This document shows, in pieces, positions 1 to 8,269 of a stretch of 26,919 nucleotides of DNA. This DNA comes from Bugula neritina. Taxonomy: Eukaryota > Bryozoa > Gymnolaemata > Cheilostomatida > Bugulidae. The position numbers and the translations under genes were made by a program. A model generated the notes under the pieces. That model had not been told where the DNA came from and ran no database searches. It saw nothing but the letters and a program-made list of their open reading frames with translations. Positions within the stretch are counted from its first letter, which is position 1. Every line of letters starts with the position of its first letter. The stretch spans positions 1 to 26,919 of the forward strand of contig CAXIUT010000302.1 in assembly GCA_964035545.1 (NCBI GenBank). Reading direction: 5' to 3'.

Positions 1-2
1 GG

Positions 3-608
3 TTAACTCCCGCTGTTCTCTATGCAGCATTTTTTATTTGGTATACCGATCTAGGTGGCCCTCTCAGCGAGGGCGAAATTCAACAATGGCGCCAGACAAT
101 GTCGGACAACGGCATGTCGGCGGAAGGCATTAGCTATTACGGAAAGTTTTTAGAGGAAGATACGGGCCGCCAATTCCTTATGGTCAATGCAATTGATTTG
201 AACGAGAGCCCACCAAATGTTGAAGGAGCTGAACCTGGAGAAACAGCCGAACAATTAATGGGCCGATATATGGAACACATGTTTAAACAGCTGCTGATAC
301 GTGCATCACACCCAGTTATCTTCGGTACGGCGCCCTATACCGCCATTGATATTGTCGGCATAGAAGGCGCGGAAAAGTGGGACCAAGGAGCGATATTCCG
401 CTATCGAAGCCGCCGTACTTTTATGGAAATTGTCTCTAATCCAAATATGTCAAAGAAACATCATTTTAAATTAGCCGCAATGGACAAGACTATTGCCTAC
501 CCTATCGAAACCTCAATCTATCTAGGAGACTTGCGCTTAATACTAGGGCTTTTCTTATTATCAATAACCGCGCTCCTAGACAATTTTTATCTTGCTAGGC
601 GCCGCTAG
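3..608 (+). CDS. Membrane protein with DUF1330-like domain (5' partial)
   Basis: The frame is open from the window edge, so the true start lies upstream; an internal ATG at 99 is unlikely to be the start because the codons before it encode a hydrophobic stretch (AAFFIWYTDL). A second hydrophobic segment occupies the last ~25 residues, suggesting a protein anchored at both ends. The middle contains RYRSRRTFMEIV followed by HHFKLAAMDKT, a pattern I associate with DUF1330-like ferredoxin-fold proteins, which are small alpha/beta-barrel proteins of unknown activity. A complete DUF1330 gene lies at 6766. It is convergent with the dehalogenase that ends 30 bp away. Coding is well supported; the function is not. 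Confidence 0.75.
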   Translation, partial: LTPAVLYAAFFIWYTDLGGPLSEGEIQQWRQTMSDNGMSAEGISYYGKFLEEDTGRQFLMVNAIDLNESPPNVEGAEPGETAEQLMGRYMEHMFKQLLIRASHPVIFGTAPYTAIDIVGIEGAEKWDQGAIFRYRSRRTFMEIVSNPNMSKKHHFKLAAMDKTIAYPIETSIYLGDLRLILGLFLLSITALLDNFYLARRR

Positions 609-638
609 ATTTTAATGCCAAACAAGGGTTCATGGGAT

Positions 639-1631
639 TCACCGACCCATAACGTCCATAATCGCTTTTACACATTGCTCGGGTTGCTCCTGTTGTAAAA
701 AGTGGCCTGCATCTGTGATGGTTCGGTGATCTACGCCTTGGCATCCAGGGACTTGTTCCAAGAACCGTTTATCGCCACCAGCCGTGACTGGGTCGTTATC
801 TGAAAACGCCAACATGAATGGTTTTTTAAATTGGCGTAACACCTTCCACGCCTCTTTATTCTCAGGAACCTCAGGTTCGTTTTTAAAAATTGGGACCAGC
901 GTTGGGAACTGACGCGCCCCTGCCATATAAGTTTGGTCAGGGAATGGTGCTTCATAAGCGATTCTAGCCTCTGGAGCTAGCCCTCCGCGTGCGGTACCCC
1001 CCATCACATCCCCGATGGAAAAATTAGGGCTCTTTGCACAATATTTTCGCCAATACAAAAAGCCGGGTATGCCTTTCTTCGCGCGAAACTTTTGCGCTAA
1101 TTCTTCGGCATCTACAACTTTGATAAACGGATAAATCCATTGTAAAACCTTCCCGATCATCGTTGGAATGATGCCAGCCGGCAAGCCGCCATTAGCCAAG
1201 ACCACTTGGCTGAAGCGTTCCGGAAAAGCCGCTACTAAGCGCAAGCCGATTAAACTTCCCCAATCCTGAAAAAACACGGTCACATCTTTTAAATCCAATT
1301 GAGTAAGCCAATCGCTCATCCACGCAACATGACGCGCATAAGTATAATCTTCGCGACGTTTAGGTTTGTCCGATTTCCCAAAGCCGATTAAATCTGGAAC
1401 GACAACCCTAAACCCAGCATCAACCAATAAAGGAATCATGAAACGATACAGATAAGACCAGACTGGCTGACCATGCATAAGTAAAACCACCTCACCATCA
1501 CGCGGGCCTTCATCCAAATAATGAACTCTTAAGCTTCCACCTTCGGTGTCGTCAACATCTAAATAGTTCGGCGAAAACGGGTAATCCGCTAAGTTACTAA
1601 ATTGTTCGTCTGGCGTACGTAAGAATTCCAT
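639..1631 (-). CDS. Haloalkane dehalogenase, subfamily HLD-I
   Basis: Alpha/beta-hydrolase of 330 aa that would cleave carbon-halogen bonds of haloalkanes by water, giving an alcohol and halide, in the cytoplasm. Visible landmarks: the oxyanion motif HGQP at 53-56, where the usual E or N is Q; nucleophile Asp123 followed by halide-binding Trp124 in FQDWGS; a cap-domain Trp194 in the place of the second halide-stabilising Trp; acid Asp280 after strand 7; and base His310 in AGHF. The acid after strand 7 and overall similarity to the DmbB/DhmA type place it in HLD-I. AGGAG lies about 11 nt before the ATG. It follows the DUF2855 gene by 108 bp on the same strand and may share its transcript. Epoxide hydrolase is the main alternative, but the DW pair favours dehalogenase. 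Confidence 0.88.
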   Translation of the reverse strand: MEFLRTPDEQFSNLADYPFSPNYLDVDDTEGGSLRVHYLDEGPRDGEVVLLMHGQPVWSYLYRFMIPLLVDAGFRVVVPDLIGFGKSDKPKRREDYTYARHVAWMSDWLTQLDLKDVTVFFQDWGSLIGLRLVAAFPERFSQVVLANGGLPAGIIPTMIGKVLQWIYPFIKVVDAEELAQKFRAKKGIPGFLYWRKYCAKSPNFSIGDVMGGTARGGLAPEARIAYEAPFPDQTYMAGARQFPTLVPIFKNEPEVPENKEAWKVLRQFKKPFMLAFSDNDPVTAGGDKRFLEQVPGCQGVDHRTITDAGHFLQQEQPEQCVKAIMDVMGR

Positions 1632-1739
1632 AATGCTGAAGGCTCCTGATTTTAGATAACCGCCTTAGGCAGTTTCTTAATTGACGTTATTGTATCTCTA
1701 GATGTAAGTAGGGTTCTGTCAGTCACGGTTCAACTTCTG

Positions 1740-2849
1740 TCAGTTATGACTCAATAGAGACACCATCTGTCCACGGCTGCCGGACACTTTGTTATTCAAA
1801 ATATCTAGCCATAAAGACTGTAAAGACTCGACGTCTTTGGTCCATTCCATGGTCATTTTCTCTGCTACGCTGACCGCTATCTGAGCGCTCGACTCTGCGG
1901 CTTTAGCCATAACTACGCCTGGACCCCAGTCTGTGTCACGTTTAGCAATCTGGCTTGGGGCAAAAAAGAACCTCGGCTTTGCTCCTGGTAAGCTCTCAGG
2001 CCGCCCACCTTCTTGCCAGTGCGTGCCGCCCACAATACAACTCTCGACAAGGTTTTCACCACAGTGGTTGTGAAGAGCTTGAGTCAGGTTAACATCGCCT
2101 GACATATCAACATAGGCCGTGGGCTTGCTTGCATCAATTTGACCTTCAGAACCGTATTCAATAATTTGATCGCAACACCCCATGCTTTCAACGAACTCTA
2201 CATTAGCCGAAGAGGTAACCCCAATCACCAAGCGCGAATGACTTGGATCTTTGCTCAGGATTTGCGCTAAGCCAAACCCCGTCTTAGAGGAAACAGACCC
2301 GATCACAATTTGTTCCGCGCCAAAAAATTCATTGTCTGTTAAATAATCTGAGATCACATATGAAGTGATGAATAACGGAAAAAATAGACAACGTTCGTTT
2401 TCCATGTCGGTCAAAAATTCCGGCTCTGCCTTTGTCCGACGATATTGATTGTACAAAGCGGGCAATTGTTGACGGTGAGCGGCCACGTCGGTGAATTGAT
2501 CGTGCGCTATATTTCCGGGTCGCAAATCAACATGGCTGGCCATTGGAAAAAACCCATAAAGGCGTTCTCCCACAGGTATGTCAGCGCAATTTGATTCAAC
2601 AATATCTGCACAACCCCAGACCGGTACTTTCACCCAATTCTCCTCGGCGGGATAATAAGCCCAGTATCCTATTGAACCTCCAGTCACCGCATAGCTCACA
2701 TTATTGGAGGTTAAACCAAATTTATCGATCGCAAGCCGAACCTCGCCCGCTTGAAGCGGAGGGAGTGTACGCTCTACGATCTTTGATTGCCGAATATCAT
2801 CTCGATCTACCCAAAATTCATTGCTGCAAAATTCGTTGCTCATTTTCAA
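1740..2849 (-). CDS. DUF2855 family protein
   Basis: A 369-aa protein recognised as DUF2855 from its whole-length pattern: GEVRLAIDKFGLTSNNVSYA near 36-55, then a conserved VPVWGCADIVES block near 75-86. DUF2855 proteins resemble medium-chain dehydrogenases without a settled activity. A central Rossmann-like part can be seen (VIGSVSSKTG, then LVIGVTSS around 180-215), so nucleotide binding is a reasonable inference. Two ATGs lie near the start (M1 and M3) and the choice is not resolved. It lies 17 bp downstream of the monooxygenase-like gene and 108 bp upstream of the HLD-I gene, all on the minus strand, which suggests one operon. The 3' end overlaps an imperfect 21-bp tandem repeat. Confidence 0.85.
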   Translation of the reverse strand: MKMSNEFCSNEFWVDRDDIRQSKIVERTLPPLQAGEVRLAIDKFGLTSNNVSYAVTGGSIGYWAYYPAEENWVKVPVWGCADIVESNCADIPVGERLYGFFPMASHVDLRPGNIAHDQFTDVAAHRQQLPALYNQYRRTKAEPEFLTDMENERCLFFPLFITSYVISDYLTDNEFFGAEQIVIGSVSSKTGFGLAQILSKDPSHSRLVIGVTSSANVEFVESMGCCDQIIEYGSEGQIDASKPTAYVDMSGDVNLTQALHNHCGENLVESCIVGGTHWQEGGRPESLPGAKPRFFFAPSQIAKRDTDWGPGVVMAKAAESSAQIAVSVAEKMTMEWTKDVESLQSLWLDILNNKVSGSRGQMVSLLSHN

Positions 2850-2866
2850 TTCGCCCTAGGAAATTC

Positions 2867-3157
2867 TTAAACTGCGTCCAACACTTCAATATCCGGTGCA
2901 CCAGCCACCATTCCTGCTAAGCTAATATTGGCTGCTTTGAAGTAATCTGTTTGCCCATGGGCTGTAAGATCATCAGCAGACTTGTATTGCTCGAGTACCT
3001 TATAAGTTTGTGGATCAGCTTTACTACGGTGCAATGCATAGAAGACACAACCTTCTTCATTTGCCAGAACCTGTTCTGCTAAACCCGCAAAGACCGCTTC
3101 AAACTCTTCATTCTTACCATCTTGCACTTTAATTGTTGCGATTACTCCAATAGCCAT
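2867..3157 (-). CDS. Antibiotic biosynthesis monooxygenase (ABM) family, YgiN-like
   Basis: A 96-aa single-domain dimeric alpha/beta-barrel protein. The pattern fits the ABM/YgiN family: an initial strand (IGVIATIKVQDG), then a helix (EFEAVFAGLAEQVLANEEGC), YALHRSKADP, and YKSADDLTAHGQTDYF towards the end. Relatives act as quinol monooxygenases or as cofactor-free oxygenases on small aromatics, and many remain uncharacterised. It is the first gene of the presumed minus-strand unit ABM-DUF2855-HLD-I. It is divergent from the YghU-type gene across a 229-bp AT-rich spacer that should hold both promoters. Family assignment is firm; the substrate cannot be inferred. Confidence 0.87.
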   Translation of the reverse strand: MAIGVIATIKVQDGKNEEFEAVFAGLAEQVLANEEGCVFYALHRSKADPQTYKVLEQYKSADDLTAHGQTDYFKAANISLAGMVAGAPDIEVLDAV

Positions 3158-3386
3158 AATTACTTCCTAATGTCGTGAGTGAATATTTAATTGAAAACTA
3201 ATTCTACTTAACTTAAGCAAACCCCGCTGTATTCCATGTGACTCGAAACACAACTAGTTGCGAATTTTATATTTATCGAATTAATGTAAGTTAATACGCC
3301 AGCTCTATTTCTAGTTTTGAATCACATAATGTCACAATTTATGTTATATATTTATATAAATCACTTCTCATAGAATAGCCAATCAT

Positions 3387-4229
3387 ATGACCGATAACAC
3401 TGAATACATGCCACCAAAGGTTTGGAAATGGAACAAGGATAGCGGCGGCAGGTTTGCAGCTATTAATCGACCTATCGCGGGTGCCACTCACGAACAAGAT
3501 TTACCAATAGGTGAACACCCACTACAGCTTTACTCTCTGGGAACACCAAACGGAGTGAAGGTCACAGTATTACTCGAAGAACTATTGGCTCTCGGGCATC
3601 AAGGTGCAGAATATGACGCATGGATTATAAACATCCAGGAAGGTGCTCAATTCAGTAGCGGGTTCGTCAATGCAAACCCAAATTCAAAAATCCCTGCGCT
3701 TATGGACCACAGCGGTGAAAGCCCAGTTCGAGTATTTGAATCGGGCGCTATCATGATGTATCTAGCCGAGAAATTCGGTGAACTCTTGCCATCCTCAGGC
3801 GCAGATCGTGCAGAGTGCCTTTCGTGGTTATTTTGGAATATTGGCAGCGCGCCATTTCTAGGTGGTGGCTTTGGTCATTTCTACGCCTACGCACCTGAAA
3901 AACTGGAATACCCTATAGATCGATATGCGATGGAAGTTAAGCGACAATTGGATGTGCTAGATCGAAATTTGGCCGAACGCCAATATCTATGTGGCGACTA
4001 TTATACGATCGCGGATATTGCCAATGTGCCATGGTATGGGTCGCTAGTGGCCGGAAAGCTCTATGAGAGTGAGGAGTTTTTGGACGTGGCTTCCTATAAA
4101 AATGTTCTGCGCTGGAACGACGAAATTCAGCAACGAGAAGCGGTAAAGCGTGGTCAACGAGTTAATCGAGTCTGGGGAGCACCAGAGTCGCAGCTGGCAG
4201 AACGACACAGCGCTAGCGATCTAGACTAA
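3387..4229 (+). CDS. yghU: Glutathione-dependent disulfide-bond oxidoreductase, YghU type
   Basis: A 280-aa GST-superfamily protein of the Nu class (YghU/YfcG), which binds two glutathiones and reduces disulfides. The long N-terminal arm (MPPKVWKWN, then RFAAINRPIAG) is typical of YghU. The thioredoxin-fold domain carries LGTPNGVKV at 51-59, the glutathione-contacting T-P-N-G motif, then NPNSKIPAL near 97-105 and FESGAI at 117-122. An all-helical C-terminal domain follows. Length matches the E. coli family (about 288 aa). The preceding Shine-Dalgarno is weak. It lies between the two dehalogenase genes and could help to detoxify reactive halogenated products, but that role is inferred from position only. 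Confidence 0.9.
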   Translation: MTDNTEYMPPKVWKWNKDSGGRFAAINRPIAGATHEQDLPIGEHPLQLYSLGTPNGVKVTVLLEELLALGHQGAEYDAWIINIQEGAQFSSGFVNANPNSKIPALMDHSGESPVRVFESGAIMMYLAEKFGELLPSSGADRAECLSWLFWNIGSAPFLGGGFGHFYAYAPEKLEYPIDRYAMEVKRQLDVLDRNLAERQYLCGDYYTIADIANVPWYGSLVAGKLYESEEFLDVASYKNVLRWNDEIQQREAVKRGQRVNRVWGAPESQLAERHSASDLD

Positions 4230-4340
4230 CAAAAGTTTCGTTGGCTAAATCGCGCCGATATTGATCTAGTCGGCTTTGATTTAAATAGCGCAGGCAAGGC
4301 GCTCTTCTTCAAGGTGGTCTTCTTCTAAGCTAATTGCGCC

Positions 4341-5735
4341 CTAGGCTTGCAATTTTGATTGGAGGTGGCGTTGAATTTCCTTGGCGATAATCCACAGTCG
4401 ATCCTGACCCCACAACGCTACAATCGTATCACCATTAGAGTCTAATAGACGAAAACTAGGTACCCCCCACAAGCCCAGCTCATACATAGACAAACGATTA
4501 ACCTCTAATTCTTCCTGCCATTCATCATTATCGATTACATGCTTGGCTTCTTGCCAATCCAAGCCAGCTCGCTCGACTACCTTTTTCATTCCTCTATTGT
4601 TATTAGTATTCACGGCATCAACCCATGCACATTTGATAAACGAGGAAAATAATTCGTTAGCTTTGCCCTCTTTTTTGGCCCATGACAGCAAAGAATATGC
4701 ACGTCGGGCTGGTTCGCCAATGGGGTCATAACAAGGCCCAAAAGGAACTCCAGCGGCTCTGGCTTCACGGCCTGTATCAAACAAAATGTACATCCCTTTT
4801 TCACGCGTCGCGGGCACTCCTCGCATCACCATGGGCAATACAGGGCGGACATTTAAGTTTACTCCTGTCTGCTCAGCCAGAGTCAGAGTTTGATCAAACA
4901 CTACCGCCGTATAGGGGCTGCGCAGCGATGGATATATCTCGAGGGTTAGCTCACCTTTATCTTTGAGAGGCCCGGTATCTATCTTAGGTCTTGGGGCTAT
5001 TAACGGTTCACCCGGGGTGCTATCCAAACCGAGTTCTATCAAACGTTGCTCTAAGTGATAAAGACGGTCTACTCCCCAATACCACTCTCCTGCATAGTAG
5101 AACGTAGCACTTGAATAATGTTTCAACTCAGCTCGACGTGCATTGCCAGCCTCAATTAAATCAATACTCCGCTCGCTGGAAGATTCGCCCAACTCACTTG
5201 CAAGGTCATCAAGCTTTATAGAATCTCCCGCCCATAGAGCAGTACTGATAGCGGCAATGTTTGTAACACAGGGTTCAGCGCTACTTTCTTTGTCTAACTG
5301 ATTTGCAAAAATGGCCCTAGCCTTGTCAACCAACTTTTTTTCAACAGGCGCATCATGCTGCAAGAATGTTAATCCGTAATAAGGAGCAATATGGAATGCG
5401 TCGTAGCGCGACAAGCTCAAAAGTAGATCTGGCTCGGGCGCGTTATCTCCCTCAGCCTCGCTCACTAAATGGCACTTTAGCCCAATCTGATATCGGGTAG
5501 AAAACCTCTCTAAGATCTGAGCTGAAAGGTGACTATACCCATCATCCACTTGATGAAAATATTCTACTTCGTGTGCGGCACCATTTTTCGATCGCTCAGC
5601 TTCAGCCTTCTGTCTATTTTTCAATAGGCGCGCTTCACTAGACATAGTTGTCATCATCTTAGAAGTAAGCCATCGAAGGATAGGGTTAGGATCCATCGTG
5701 GCAGCGCCACCTTGTTCTTTAAATTGTTGGCTCAT
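4341..5735 (-). CDS. Tandem DsbA-fold protein (HCCA-isomerase/GST-kappa-like)
   Basis: A 464-aa protein whose second half (about 265-460) fits the DSBA domain as found in 2-hydroxychromene-2-carboxylate isomerases and kappa GSTs. That half has SLRSPYTA at 270-277 with Ser in the active-site turn and no CxxC, a cis-proline loop GVPSF at 424-428, and LWGQDRLW at 441-448. The first half (55-235) ends in YWGVDRLYHLE, similar to that last motif, so the gene seems to be an internal duplication with the first copy degenerate. Without CxxC a thiol oxidase role is unlikely; glutathione-linked isomerase or transferase is more plausible. No signal peptide is seen, so it is probably cytoplasmic. It is divergent from the HLD-II gene; the 118-bp spacer contains a perfect dyad. 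Confidence 0.8.
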   Translation of the reverse strand: MSQQFKEQGGAATMDPNPILRWLTSKMMTTMSSEARLLKNRQKAEAERSKNGAAHEVEYFHQVDDGYSHLSAQILERFSTRYQIGLKCHLVSEAEGDNAPEPDLLLSLSRYDAFHIAPYYGLTFLQHDAPVEKKLVDKARAIFANQLDKESSAEPCVTNIAAISTALWAGDSIKLDDLASELGESSSERSIDLIEAGNARRAELKHYSSATFYYAGEWYWGVDRLYHLEQRLIELGLDSTPGEPLIAPRPKIDTGPLKDKGELTLEIYPSLRSPYTAVVFDQTLTLAEQTGVNLNVRPVLPMVMRGVPATREKGMYILFDTGREARAAGVPFGPCYDPIGEPARRAYSLLSWAKKEGKANELFSSFIKCAWVDAVNTNNNRGMKKVVERAGLDWQEAKHVIDNDEWQEELEVNRLSMYELGLWGVPSFRLLDSNGDTIVALWGQDRLWIIAKEIQRHLQSKLQA

Positions 5736-5800
5736 AATTAATAAATGTGAAAAAGAATTGGATGAACTCTAAACTTGATACCATTAGCACGGTCGATACC

Positions 5801-5819
5801 TTTGCAATTAATTTGCAAA
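5801..5819. promoter_or_regulatory. Candidate operator dyad between divergent genes
   Basis: Perfect inverted repeat TTTGCAA - 5 nt (TTAAT) - TTGCAAA. It lies 35-53 bp before the first ATG of the HLD-II gene and 66-84 bp before the divergent DsbA-fold gene. Size and placement fit a dimeric repressor or activator site. No regulator gene is adjacent, so the binding protein is unknown. Confidence 0.4.
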
Positions 5820-5868
5820 CTATTATCATAACATATGTCGCTTTATTCTAATCATGGGGTACTCAACA

Positions 5869-6750
5869 ATGAGTGTGTCAGAAACAATGCCTTATCAAAA
5901 GAGATTTTCGGAAGTTAATAAAAGACAAATTGCCTACATTGATGAAGGCGAAGGTGATCCGATAGTCTTGCTACATGGAAACCCGACCTCATCATTCTTA
6001 TGGCGAAACGTCATACCTGAACTATTAGAATCAGGGCGAGTGATCGCGCCAGATCTCATTGGCCAAGGTGACTCAGAAAAACTGCCTGCCGACCAAGGCC
6101 CAAGGCGCTACTCGCTAGAAGTAGCCTATGACTATGTGGACGGTTTACTTAAAGCCATTGAGGCCACCCGAAATGTGACCTTGGTAGTACACGATTGGGG
6201 GAGCGCTATAGGTTTTCTTTGGGCCATGCGCAATGCTTCTAAGGTAAAATCTATCGCATACATGGAAGGCATTGTTAAACCGCTGACCTGGGCTGATTGG
6301 CCTGAAAGCGCTGTGGGCGTTTTCAAGGGGTTTCGCTCAGAGAAAGGCGAAGACATGATTCTGCAACGAAATATGTTTATTGAAGGTGTACTACCGAGCT
6401 CTATTATGCGGCAGCTTAGTGAAACGGAGATGAATGCTTACCGCGCACCATTTCTTACTGCTGAAGATCGGCAACCCACGCTTAATTGGCCTCGCCAAAT
6501 TCCCATCGACGGAGAACCTGCCGAGGTTGTTACACTGGTTGAGCAATATGGATCTTTCATGGCCGATAGCCCCATTCCTAAGCTATTTATTAACGCAGAA
6601 CCGGGGTCGATTTTAGTAGGCTCGCAGAGAGATTTTTGCAGAACTTGGCCCAATCAACAGGAGGTCACCGTTAAGGGTACTCACTTTATCCAAGAGGATT
6701 CGCCCTTAGAGATTGGGCAAGCCATAGCTTCTTGGTTGAAAACAATATAA
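5869..6750 (+). CDS. Haloalkane dehalogenase, subfamily HLD-II (LinB/DhaA/DmbA type)
   Basis: Hydrolytic dehalogenase of about 293 aa. I place the start at the ATG at 5869, since GGGG lies about 10 nt before it; the upstream ATG at 5854 would add five residues and has no good ribosome site. Counting from that longer form, the catalytic set of HLD-II is complete: oxyanion HGNP at 41-44 with the second halide-binding Asn43, nucleophile Asp114 with Trp115 in VVHDWGS, catalytic acid Glu138 after strand 6 (YMEGI), and base His277 in GTHFIQED. Acid after strand 6 plus HGNP separates it from the HLD-I gene at 639. It is followed after 15 bp by a DUF1330 gene with a good ribosome site (AGGAA), so the two are co-transcribed. 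Confidence 0.93.
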   Translation: MSVSETMPYQKRFSEVNKRQIAYIDEGEGDPIVLLHGNPTSSFLWRNVIPELLESGRVIAPDLIGQGDSEKLPADQGPRRYSLEVAYDYVDGLLKAIEATRNVTLVVHDWGSAIGFLWAMRNASKVKSIAYMEGIVKPLTWADWPESAVGVFKGFRSEKGEDMILQRNMFIEGVLPSSIMRQLSETEMNAYRAPFLTAEDRQPTLNWPRQIPIDGEPAEVVTLVEQYGSFMADSPIPKLFINAEPGSILVGSQRDFCRTWPNQQEVTVKGTHFIQEDSPLEIGQAIASWLKTI

Positions 6751-6765
6751 ATAAGAGGAAATCAA

Positions 6766-7083
6766 ATGTCCGAAATACCTGTCTTCATGATCGCAAACCT
6801 CGTCCCAAATGAGGATTCTGGTGAATACAATATTTACGAAAAGGGGTTCTTCCCTTTGCTCAAGAAACACGGCGGTTCATTCGTCACGTTTGACGATAAC
6901 ATCAAGCACATGGAAGGCACCGAACCACGGCCTGGCAGAATGATTATTTTTCAATTCCCGTCTGAGCATGCCGCTGAGGCTTGGTACAACGACCCAGAGT
7001 ATCAAGCGTTGTCAGAACATCGAAGAGCCGGGGCCGAACTAAAATCGTTAACGATGGTGCACGGCTTACCTCCTCGCACATAA
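6766..7083 (+). CDS. DUF1330 domain protein
   Basis: A complete 105-aa DUF1330 protein with the usual order of segments: VFMIANLVPNE at the N-terminus, YEKGFFPLLKKHGGSFVTFDD, GRMIIFQFPSEHAAEAWYND in the centre, and YQALSEHRRAGA near the end. The family has a ferredoxin-like alpha/beta-barrel fold; no enzyme activity is established. AGGAA sits 6-10 nt before the ATG. It is translated from the same message as the HLD-II gene just upstream, and the SDR gene follows after 85 bp on the same strand. A role as an accessory or small-molecule-binding protein of the dehalogenation unit is a guess from position. Confidence 0.9.
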   Translation: MSEIPVFMIANLVPNEDSGEYNIYEKGFFPLLKKHGGSFVTFDDNIKHMEGTEPRPGRMIIFQFPSEHAAEAWYNDPEYQALSEHRRAGAELKSLTMVHGLPPRT

Positions 7084-7168
7084 AGAATATTGATTAAATA
7101 CTTAGATAGCCCTATCGTAAGCTACTCTAAAAATTCACATCTAACGCCCTATTTGGCGGGTTGTACCT

Positions 7169-7966
7169 ATGAAAGATTTGTTTAACGTTAAAGGAAAAGT
7201 CATCGTCATTACCGGAGGCTCACGTGGCATTGGCGCAATGATGGCCCAGGGGTTCCTTGAGAACGGTGCTCGAGTTTATATTACTGCTCGCAAAGAGGCC
7301 GAACTTAAAGAAGCGGAAACCGAGCTCAGCAAACTGGGGAGTTGTACAGCCATACGTTCTGATTTAGCCAGCTATGAGGGAGTTGTAGCCTTTGCTGACG
7401 CTATAAAAGCGCATGAAGATAAAGTCGATGTCCTTATAAATAATGCCGGCGCGTCTTGGGGAGCACCCTTTGATGATTTCACCGAAGCAAATTGGGATAA
7501 AGTCATGGACTTAAATGTAAAGTCTCTGTTTTTTCTCACTCAGCAATTAGCATCAGCACTTAGGGCAGCCGCTAGCGAAGAAGACCCAGCTCGAGTAATC
7601 AACATCGCTTCAATCAATGGCCTGACTCATCCAGGTATGCAAACCTATTCTTACTCTTCTAGTAAGGCGGCGGTCATTCATTTAACTAAGCATCTTGCCG
7701 TCGACCTTGCTGATGACAACATCAATGTTAACGGGATCGCCCCAGGATTTTTCCCAAGTAATATGACTGCTTTTATGGCGCAAGATAAAGAGCTTCTTGC
7801 CAAACTGAAAAAGAGTATCCCACGGGGCCGAATGGGAGACCCTAAAGATGCCGCGGGGACCGCTATCTATCTTTCATCAAGAGCAAGCGCTTTTATGACA
7901 GGCAACACCATCGTACTCGATGGCGGGCAAGTGGCTGGGGCGGGCTCTAAAGATGTAGCCCACTAA
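7169..7966 (+). CDS. SDR-family NAD(P)-dependent oxidoreductase, RhlG-like
   Basis: Classical short-chain dehydrogenase of 265 aa. Cofactor-binding TGGSRGIG is at 15-22 and NNAG at 91-94. The catalytic residues are Asn116, Ser148 (NIASIN), Tyr162 and Lys166 in YSSSK. The C-terminus has the usual TGNTIVLDGG. Arg20 and nearby residues suggest NADPH, but this is not decisive. The sequence resembles RhlG of Pseudomonas (NADPH-dependent ketoacyl reductase-like). It lies downstream of HLD-II and DUF1330 on the same strand and could oxidise the alcohol made by dehalogenation or reduce a ketone; substrate unknown. Confidence 0.9.
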   Translation: MKDLFNVKGKVIVITGGSRGIGAMMAQGFLENGARVYITARKEAELKEAETELSKLGSCTAIRSDLASYEGVVAFADAIKAHEDKVDVLINNAGASWGAPFDDFTEANWDKVMDLNVKSLFFLTQQLASALRAAASEEDPARVINIASINGLTHPGMQTYSYSSSKAAVIHLTKHLAVDLADDNINVNGIAPGFFPSNMTAFMAQDKELLAKLKKSIPRGRMGDPKDAAGTAIYLSSRASAFMTGNTIVLDGGQVAGAGSKDVAH

Positions 7967-8269
7967 CCAGAACATGGTCACTAACGCAAACTATCTGGCC
8001 GCAATTTCTGGATTGGCTTACTCTTAGTAACTGGCTACCATAATACTTAAAAACCTCTGACACCACGGTAAGGCGTACTCATAAGACAGTACATTTTCTG
8101 GGATTCATTTGGCCGATCACCTTTGATCGAAACACGAGAAGGCGCTATTCAAGCTGAACTATAGCCGACTCCGATGGGACAAAAAGATTATGGATAAGAT
8201 CGTGAAACAATGTGAATTGTGTAACGCTTTGATAAGCGTGGCCACACATGATCGTGGTATAAGAGGGCG
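7967..8269. other. Intergenic, no gene seen
   Basis: About 300 bp between the SDR gene and the membrane regulator. I found no clear terminator, RNA gene or convincing small ORF. It should hold the promoter of the regulator at 8270. Confidence 0.5.

Noticed and set aside
2543-2920. Open frame of 125 codons opposite the DUF2855 gene
   Set aside because: It is antisense to a well-supported gene and has no recognisable protein.
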